Of a stretch of DNA of 12,764 nucleotides, positions 7,465-12,764 are shown in pieces. Both the position numbers and the translations under genes were made by a program. Below the pieces are notes generated by a model. The model was given only the letters and a program-made list of their open reading frames with translations, ran no database searches and was not told the DNA's origin. This stretch comes from CAZEDU01 sp964511185. Lineage in GTDB: Bacteria > Myxococcota > Myxococcia > Myxococcales > Myxococcaceae. Every line of letters starts with the position of its first letter. The stretch's first letter is position 1. The stretch covers positions 1 through 12,764 of the forward strand of contig CAZEDU010000139.1 of NCBI GenBank assembly GCA_964511185.1, written 5' to 3'.

Positions 7465-8498
7465 TGGAGAGGTCGTTGACGGTCGACGCGCACCAACGCC
7501 CGCTGCGAAGCCTGCGCCTGTCGGTGACCGACCGCTGCAACCTGCGCTGCGCGTACTGCATGCCGGAAGAGGAGTACGTCTGGCTCAAGCAGCCCGACAT
7601 CCTCTCGTTCGAGGAGCTGAGCCGGCTGGTCGACGCCTTCACGTTGCTCGGCGTCGATCGCGTGCGGCTCACCGGCGGAGAGCCGCTCGTTCGGCGGGAG
7701 CTGCCGACCTTGGTGCGAATGCTCGCCGAGAAGCCGGCGATCCAGGACCTGTCGCTCACCACCAACGGCGTGCTGCTCGCCGAGCAGATCGAATCGGTGA
7801 AGCGCGCGGGCCTTCATCGCGTCACGGTGAGCCTGGACACGCTGAAACCGGAGCGCTTCCGCGCGTTGACCCGCCGAGACCTGCACGCGCAGGTGCTCGC
7901 GGGCATCGAGGCCGCGGCTCGCGGCCTGCGCGGCGGCCTCAAACTCGACACCGTGGTGATGCGGGGCGTGAACGACGACGAGCTGATCGCGCTCGTCGCG
8001 TTCGCGAAGGCGGTCGACGCCGAGCTGCGCTTCATCGAGTACATGGACGTGGGGGGAGCGACGGGCTGGTCGCGCGCCCAGGTCGTCTCGCGCGCCCAGA
8101 TGCTGGCGGCGCTGGAGCGCCACTACGGCCCCATCGAGCCGCTCGGCGGCCGCGGGTCGGCGCCGGCGGAGCGGTTTCGGCTCGCGGACGGCACCTCGTT
8201 CGGAATCATCGCCTCGACGACGGCGCCCTTTTGTCAGCGGTGCGACCGGAGCCGGGTGACGGCCGACGGCCTGTGGCTCTTGTGCCTGTACGCGAAGACC
8301 GGCCACGACCTGAAGCGGGTCTTGCGCAGCGGCGCGTCGGTCGAGGCGATCGCGCAGCACCTGTCGGCGCTCTGGTCGGTCCGGACCGATCGAGGCGCCG
8401 AGCAGCGGCTTGCGCTCCGGGACGCGCGCACCGCGCTCTTCCGGCCGCCGGATCTGCGGCGCAACCCGCACCTCGAGATGCACACCCGCGGCGGGTAG
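7464..8498 (+). CDS. moaA: GTP 3',8-cyclase MoaA (molybdenum cofactor synthesis)
   Basis: MoaA is the radical-SAM enzyme that converts GTP to 3',8-cyclo-7,8-dihydro-GTP, the first step of molybdenum cofactor synthesis; MoaC acts next. The 344-residue product has the N-terminal radical-SAM motif CNLRCAYCMP (Cys25, 29, 32), the SAM-binding LTGGEP, and the C-terminal second cluster motif CQRC followed 13 residues later by Cys (Cys257, 260, 274). It ends in the Gly-Gly pair required in MoaA proteins. The ATG at 7464 is chosen because it overlaps the stop of the carrier gene by one base and leaves a normal N terminus ahead of LRLSVTDRCNLRC. The frame stays open upstream, but that stretch is a shadow of the carrier gene. 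No other mo- genes are in the window, so the rest of the pathway lies elsewhere. Confidence 0.97.
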   Translation: MERSLTVDAHQRPLRSLRLSVTDRCNLRCAYCMPEEEYVWLKQPDILSFEELSRLVDAFTLLGVDRVRLTGGEPLVRRELPTLVRMLAEKPAIQDLSLTTNGVLLAEQIESVKRAGLHRVTVSLDTLKPERFRALTRRDLHAQVLAGIEAAARGLRGGLKLDTVVMRGVNDDELIALVAFAKAVDAELRFIEYMDVGGATGWSRAQVVSRAQMLAALERHYGPIEPLGGRGSAPAERFRLADGTSFGIIASTTAPFCQRCDRSRVTADGLWLLCLYAKTGHDLKRVLRSGASVEAIAQHLSALWSVRTDRGAEQRLALRDARTALFRPPDLRRNPHLEMHTRGG

Positions 8499-8504
8499 GC
8501 GGTC

Positions 8505-8535
8505 GGCCGCTCGGCGGTGTGCAGGGGAAGCGGCC
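8505..8535 (+). terminator. Possible weak terminator hairpin after moaA
   Basis: GGCCGCT (8505-8511) can pair with AGCGGCC (8529-8535) across a 17-base loop just after the moaA stop, followed by CTTCTC. The loop is long and there is no proper T-run, so this is a weak candidate. It lies in the 94-base gap before the next gene, which carries its own strong ribosome-binding site. Confidence 0.25.
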
Positions 8536-8592
8536 CTTCTCATGGCCGGGACGATGCGCACGTTCTCCTCCACGCCACCAAAGGAGGGGGAC

Positions 8593-9192
8593 ATGGGGGC
8601 ATCGGCTCTTCTGCTCGCGGCGCTGGCGGCGGCGGACATCGCGGTGTCGGCGCAATCCAAGTCGGACCACGGGTACGCGCTGGAATACGAGCGCGGTCAG
8701 CCCGTGCGGGTCGACCCCGTGTTCGGGACGCTGCTGGAGATCACCCCGGCGGGCAAATCACCGCGCGTCATCGCCGAGTGGGCCCACGGCGACAAGGTCG
8801 TCCGCGTCGAGCTGGGGGCGCCCGCGCGCGATGACCTCCCCGAGTCGCGCGCGGACGCGCTGACCAACGCGCCGGTCTTCGGCCGGGCGGGCGCCAAGAC
8901 CATGGTGCTGCCCGAGACACAAGCCCGCGCCGTCTTGCATGGGAACGCGCGCGTCTACGTGAACGGAAGGCTCGTGTCCGTTTCGGCCCAAGCGATCGTC
9001 GCCCTGCTCGACCATGGCATCGTGACCGACGAGCGAGTGCCGCGCGTGGTGAGAGCGACCTCCGGTGCGGCGCCGGAAGCGCACGTGGTGGTCGAGAACC
9101 TTCCCATCCGCCAGATAGCGAGCGGGCGAGCCCATGTCGTGTTCAAGCCCGTCACGCTCGGGGTCACCAGCGCGCAGACCGCCCGGCGCTGA
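8593..9192 (+). CDS. Exported or membrane-anchored protein of unknown function
   Basis: I do not recognise this 199-residue protein. The ATG at 8593 is chosen because a near-ideal AAGGAGGGG (8580-8588) lies just upstream; longer starts in the same frame, such as ATG 8542, lack this. Residues 2-20 are a hydrophobic Ala/Leu run ending in AVSAQS, which looks like a short signal sequence with an A-x-A type cleavage site but without the usual N-terminal positive charges. The rest is soluble-looking with beta-strand-like stretches (QPVRVDPVFGTLLEI, KVVRVELG, RVYVNGRLVSV, HVVFKPVTL), so a periplasmic beta-rich domain is plausible. There are no cysteines and no motif that identifies a family. It follows moaA by 94 bases and ends in a hairpin that looks like a terminator. 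Confidence 0.75.
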   Translation: MGASALLLAALAAADIAVSAQSKSDHGYALEYERGQPVRVDPVFGTLLEITPAGKSPRVIAEWAHGDKVVRVELGAPARDDLPESRADALTNAPVFGRAGAKTMVLPETQARAVLHGNARVYVNGRLVSVSAQAIVALLDHGIVTDERVPRVVRATSGAAPEAHVVVENLPIRQIASGRAHVVFKPVTLGVTSAQTARR

Positions 9193-9208
9193 CGCTCGCC
9201 GGGCTTTC
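9181..9208 (+). terminator. Candidate intrinsic terminator overlapping the stop codon
   Basis: GCCCGGCG (9181-9188) and CGCCGGGC (9197-9204) form a perfect 8-base stem with an 8-base loop containing the TGA stop of the upstream gene, followed by TTT. The T-run is short, so termination may be partial. It separates the unknown exported protein from the small membrane protein. Confidence 0.5.
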
Positions 9209-9228
9209 GTGTTAGAGCCCTGCCCGCC

Positions 9229-9579
9229 ATGGGCCAAGGAAAACTCTCGCGCTACGTCGGAACGTTCCTCTTCACCGCCGCCATCGTCTGCATGATCGGC
9301 TTCTGGTGGTCGCGCACGACCGGCAGCGAGTCGTTCCTCGCCTGGGCGAACGGGCTCAAGTTCACGTTGATCGCCCTGGCGCTCGCCGCGCTCTACATGG
9401 CCGCGGTCGGCCTGTACCACACGCTCCTGGCCGCGCTCGGGCTCGACGGTGAGCCTGGCATCTTCAGCAAGGGCGCGCGGTCGGGGCCGCTGTCTGGGCC
9501 GCCGGTGGATGCGCAGCACGCGCAGCCGGTGCCGGGCGCTGGGATCGTGCCGCCGCGGGAGCAGACTCCGGACGCGTAG
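9229..9579 (+). CDS. Small two-helix membrane protein, unknown function
   Basis: A 116-residue hypothetical inner-membrane protein. Two hydrophobic helices are clear, at about residues 9-27 (YVGTFLFTAAIVCMIGFWW) and 44-64 (KFTLIALALAALYMAAVGLYH), with a short polar connection. Lys5 and Arg8 before helix 1 suggest a cytoplasmic N terminus, which puts the C-terminal tail in the cytoplasm too. That tail (about 70-116) is Pro/Gly-rich and probably disordered. No family motif was recognised. The ATG at 9229 lacks a clear Shine-Dalgarno. It converges on thiC across a REP-like palindrome pair that starts 5 bases after its stop. The coding pattern (third-position G/C, membrane-protein composition) supports a real gene. 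Confidence 0.7.
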   Translation: MGQGKLSRYVGTFLFTAAIVCMIGFWWSRTTGSESFLAWANGLKFTLIALALAALYMAAVGLYHTLLAALGLDGEPGIFSKGARSGPLSGPPVDAQHAQPVPGAGIVPPREQTPDA

Positions 9580-9584
9580 GTGAA

Positions 9585-9613
9585 GGGGACAGTCCCCGTT
9601 GGGGACAGTCCTC
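9585..9613. repeat. Paired 13-base palindrome (REP-like), copy C
   Basis: GGGGACAGTCCCC (9585-9597) and GGGGACAGTCCTC (9601-9613) are separated by GTT. It fills the gap between the convergent stops of the small membrane protein (5 bases away) and thiC (4 bases away). Layout and sequence match copies at 2412-2440 and 3219-3247, with a 3-base spacer in every case. Confidence 0.88.
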
Positions 9614-9617
9614 TCGA

Positions 9618-11492
<1,875 letters not shown>

Positions 11493-11532
11493 CACTTCCC
11501 TCCGCGGCATGTCATGCCGGCTGACCCCAGTG
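11493..11532 (-). promoter_or_regulatory. THI-box-like short leader of thiC (possible reduced TPP riboswitch)
   Basis: Read towards thiC, this 40-base stretch opens with CACTGGGG (11532-11525) and closes with GGAGGGAAGTG (11503-11493), directly followed by the start codon. CACT can pair with AGTG, as in the closing stem of TPP aptamers, and ATGCC-GCGG-AGGGA resembles the aptamer's conserved 3' part. Between them is a 15-base palindrome (11505-11519, CGGCATG and CATGCCG around one base). The CUGAGA pyrimidine-binding motif and the P2-P3 arm are missing, and a normal aptamer is about 100 bases. The Shine-Dalgarno lies inside the folded region. This is a suggestive resemblance, not a confirmed riboswitch. 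Confidence 0.35.
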
Positions 11533-11541
11533 GCGGAGGCT

Positions 11542-11570
11542 GTAAAACAGGTCCAGTCCGACCAAGTCAA
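11542..11570 (-). promoter_or_regulatory. Candidate sigma-70-type promoter for thiC
   Basis: On the minus strand TTGACT (11570-11565) and TTTTAC (11547-11542) are separated by 17 bases. The -35 box matches 5 of 6 consensus bases and the -10 box 3 of 6. Transcription would start near 11535, giving a leader of roughly 40-45 bases that begins just before the THI-box-like element. The AT-rich patch stands out in very GC-rich surroundings. Confidence 0.4.
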
Positions 11571-11690
11571 CGCGCCCCCGAGCCACACACGCGCGGTGCG
11601 GAACCCGACATTGCGCGCGCGTTCGGTTGCGCGCGCGCCGCTCGGTGCAGAACCTTCCGCCGGGTGGTCGGTGTGGGGAGGCGGGGGGAC

Positions 11691-12302
11691 ATGCGGCTTG
11701 GCCAGGCGCTCCAGCTGCTGCTGGTGCTTTTCTGTTCGGGATGCGTCACGTCGCGGCGCGCGTCGTCGGCGGCGGACAGTGAGCCGCCCGCATCGAAGGC
11801 GTCGGAGCCTTCGGCCCCTGTCCGCTACGCGGCGCCCGGTGACGAAGAAGATCTGCCTCCGCTCACCGGCCGGCTGGCGGCGATCGATCTTCCAGACACC
11901 GCGTCGCGGGAGATCTCCGTCGAGCCAGGCAAGAAGGTCAGCGCGGGCCTGGACACGGCGCGCGCGCGGGAGGCGCTGTCCGAGTACGAGGCCGATCACT
12001 CCGCGCCGAGCCGAAACCCCGCCGAGGTCTGGCGCACGGTGAAGCGGCACCAGCCCGCGTTTCAGCGGTGCATCGACCGCGAGCTGAAGCGAAACCCCGA
12101 GTTCAAAGGCGGGAAGGTGCAGCTGCTCGCCTCGCTGGCCAGCTCAGGCAAGGTGACGCGGGCGCGCATCGACCCCGTCGACGTCGATCGCTCCGAAGTG
12201 GGCCGGTGCCTGAAGGATCGCGCGCGGCGGATGGTGTTCTCGAAGTCGAAGGGCCGGGAAGAGACCGACGTGGAGATACCGCTCGTGCTGTCGGGCGGGT
12301 GA
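11691..12302 (+). CDS. Putative lipoprotein with AgmX/PglI C-terminal domain
   Basis: A 203-residue predicted lipoprotein. The N terminus is a signal sequence (MRLGQALQLLLVLFCSGC) with the lipidated cysteine at position 18; the residue at -3 is Cys where Leu is usual, so the lipobox is imperfect. A Ser/Pro/Ala-rich linker follows (about 20-60). Residues 115-200 match the AgmX/PglI C-terminal domain common in myxobacteria: VWRTVKRHQPAFQRCIDREL, then KGGKV, a SSGKV strand, VGRCLKDRARRMVF and the terminal EIPLVLS, including the two conserved cysteines. This TonB-like fold occurs in proteins linked to gliding motility and the cell envelope; the exact role here is unknown. The ATG at 11691 has GGAGGCGGGG upstream. 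It is divergent from thiC and converges on the next gene, 5 bases from its stop. Confidence 0.87.
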   Translation: MRLGQALQLLLVLFCSGCVTSRRASSAADSEPPASKASEPSAPVRYAAPGDEEDLPPLTGRLAAIDLPDTASREISVEPGKKVSAGLDTARAREALSEYEADHSAPSRNPAEVWRTVKRHQPAFQRCIDRELKRNPEFKGGKVQLLASLASSGKVTRARIDPVDVDRSEVGRCLKDRARRMVFSKSKGREETDVEIPLVLSGG

Positions 12303-12307
12303 GCCTC

Positions 12308-12764
12308 TCACCGATACCGAAGTACGTTCTCTTCGGCCATGTGGTCGCTGGCGAGTCGTTTCCCGCCTTCGTTCCACACGGGCCCCAAGTACCGCGTCTT
12401 CACCGAGCGAAAACCGCTGCCCAACGTCAAGTCGATGTCGGGGTGGTTCGGCGGCGAGCCTCGCCCGTAATCCTCGAACTCTCGCAGCAGCGCGTCGACC
12501 TGGGGCCGGTCCTGGTTGTTGAAATCTCCGAGCACCAGCACGCGCTCGCCCTTCTGGCGGAGCGCCCGGGCCCTCGCCAACACTTTTTTCACCTGCTCGA
12601 GCTGCAGGACCGGCTCGCCGGTCAGGTGCGTATTCATCACGGTGAAGACGCGGCCCGTCGCGCGATCTCGCAGCCGGACGGTCGTCAGCATGCGCGGCTC
12701 GAAGTACTGCCCCAGGTGATGTCGGTCGGCGCCGCGGCGACACTGTTCCAGCACGTCCCAGCCG
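12308..12764 (-). CDS. Endonuclease/exonuclease/phosphatase family protein, C-terminal part
   Basis: This is the C-terminal 151 residues of an EEP-superfamily metal-dependent hydrolase; the start lies beyond the right edge. Visible catalytic motifs in order are NTHLTGEP, LGDFNN (the catalytic GDFN) and LASDHMA (the terminal SDH), separated as in the family. The fragment begins GWDVLEQCRRG, typical of the middle of the fold just before the FEPRML strand. The earlier QE and DH motifs would be in the missing part. Members cleave nucleic acids, phospholipids or nucleotides, and the sequence does not say which. A GTG inside the fragment at 12754 is not a credible start because family sequence continues upstream of it. 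No signal peptide can be assessed. Confidence 0.9.
   Translation of the reverse strand, partial: GWDVLEQCRRGADRHHLGQYFEPRMLTTVRLRDRATGRVFTVMNTHLTGEPVLQLEQVKKVLARARALRQKGERVLVLGDFNNQDRPQVDALLREFEDYGRGSPPNHPDIDLTLGSGFRSVKTRYLGPVWNEGGKRLASDHMAEENVLRYR

Noticed and set aside
11613..11638. GCGCGCGCG/CGCGCGCGC inverted repeat with an 8-base loop
   Set aside because: It is alternating GC low complexity, common by chance in DNA this GC-rich, and has no T-run or promoter context.
11493..11690. Complete TPP riboswitch upstream of thiC
   Set aside because: No CUGAGA motif or P2-P3 arm is present and the likely leader is only about 40-45 bases; only a reduced THI-box-like element can be argued.
11493..12050. 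Upstream extension of the thiC frame giving 810 residues
   Set aside because: The extra part covers the leader and the antisense of the lipoprotein gene, and the ATG at 11492 has a good Shine-Dalgarno.

Overview
This is a 12.8 kb, very GC-rich piece of a bacterial chromosome, most likely from a myxobacterium or close relative (Myxococcota). The evidence is the strong G/C bias at third codon positions, a lipoprotein with the AgmX/PglI C-terminal domain typical of myxobacteria, a response regulator with an HD-GYP output domain, and a branched-chain-type 2-oxoacid dehydrogenase. A run of ten Ns at 2766-2775 marks a scaffold join, so this is a draft or metagenome assembly. Gene density is high and no gene-free stretch exceeds 300 bases; the longest is the 198-base thiC/lipoprotein divergent interval.

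Layout. (1) 1-2354, minus strand: lipA, a 2-oxoacid dehydrogenase E1-beta and the start of its E2, an apparent operon with 20-base gaps. (2) 2412-3247: a plus-strand DUF72 gene bracketed by two paired 13-base palindromes. (3) 3259-4656, minus: dihydrolipoyl dehydrogenase (E3). (4) 4742-8498, plus: thiO, an HD-GYP response regulator, an A-type iron-sulfur carrier and moaA; the last three overlap by 4 and 1 bases and look translationally coupled. (5) 8593-9579, plus: an exported or membrane-anchored protein of unknown function, then a two-helix membrane protein. (6) 9585-9613: a third paired palindrome. (7) 9618-11492, minus: thiC, preceded by a short leader that looks like a cut-down THI-box. 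(8) 11691-12302, plus: an AgmX/PglI-domain lipoprotein. (9) 12308-12764, minus: the C-terminal part of an endonuclease/exonuclease/phosphatase-family protein.

How it fits together. The theme is cofactor supply. LipA makes the lipoyl group carried by the E2, and E3 re-oxidises it; E1 uses thiamine diphosphate, whose pyrimidine and thiazole branches involve ThiC and ThiO. LipA, MoaA and ThiC are all 4Fe-4S radical-SAM enzymes, and an A-type Fe-S carrier sits directly upstream of moaA. The E1-alpha subunit is not in the window.

The points most worth a second look are the 40-base THI-box-like leader of thiC without the pyrimidine-sensing arm, the repeated paired palindromes (two of which bracket the DUF72 gene lying between E3 and lipA), and the embedding of a cyclic-di-GMP-type response regulator in a cofactor operon.
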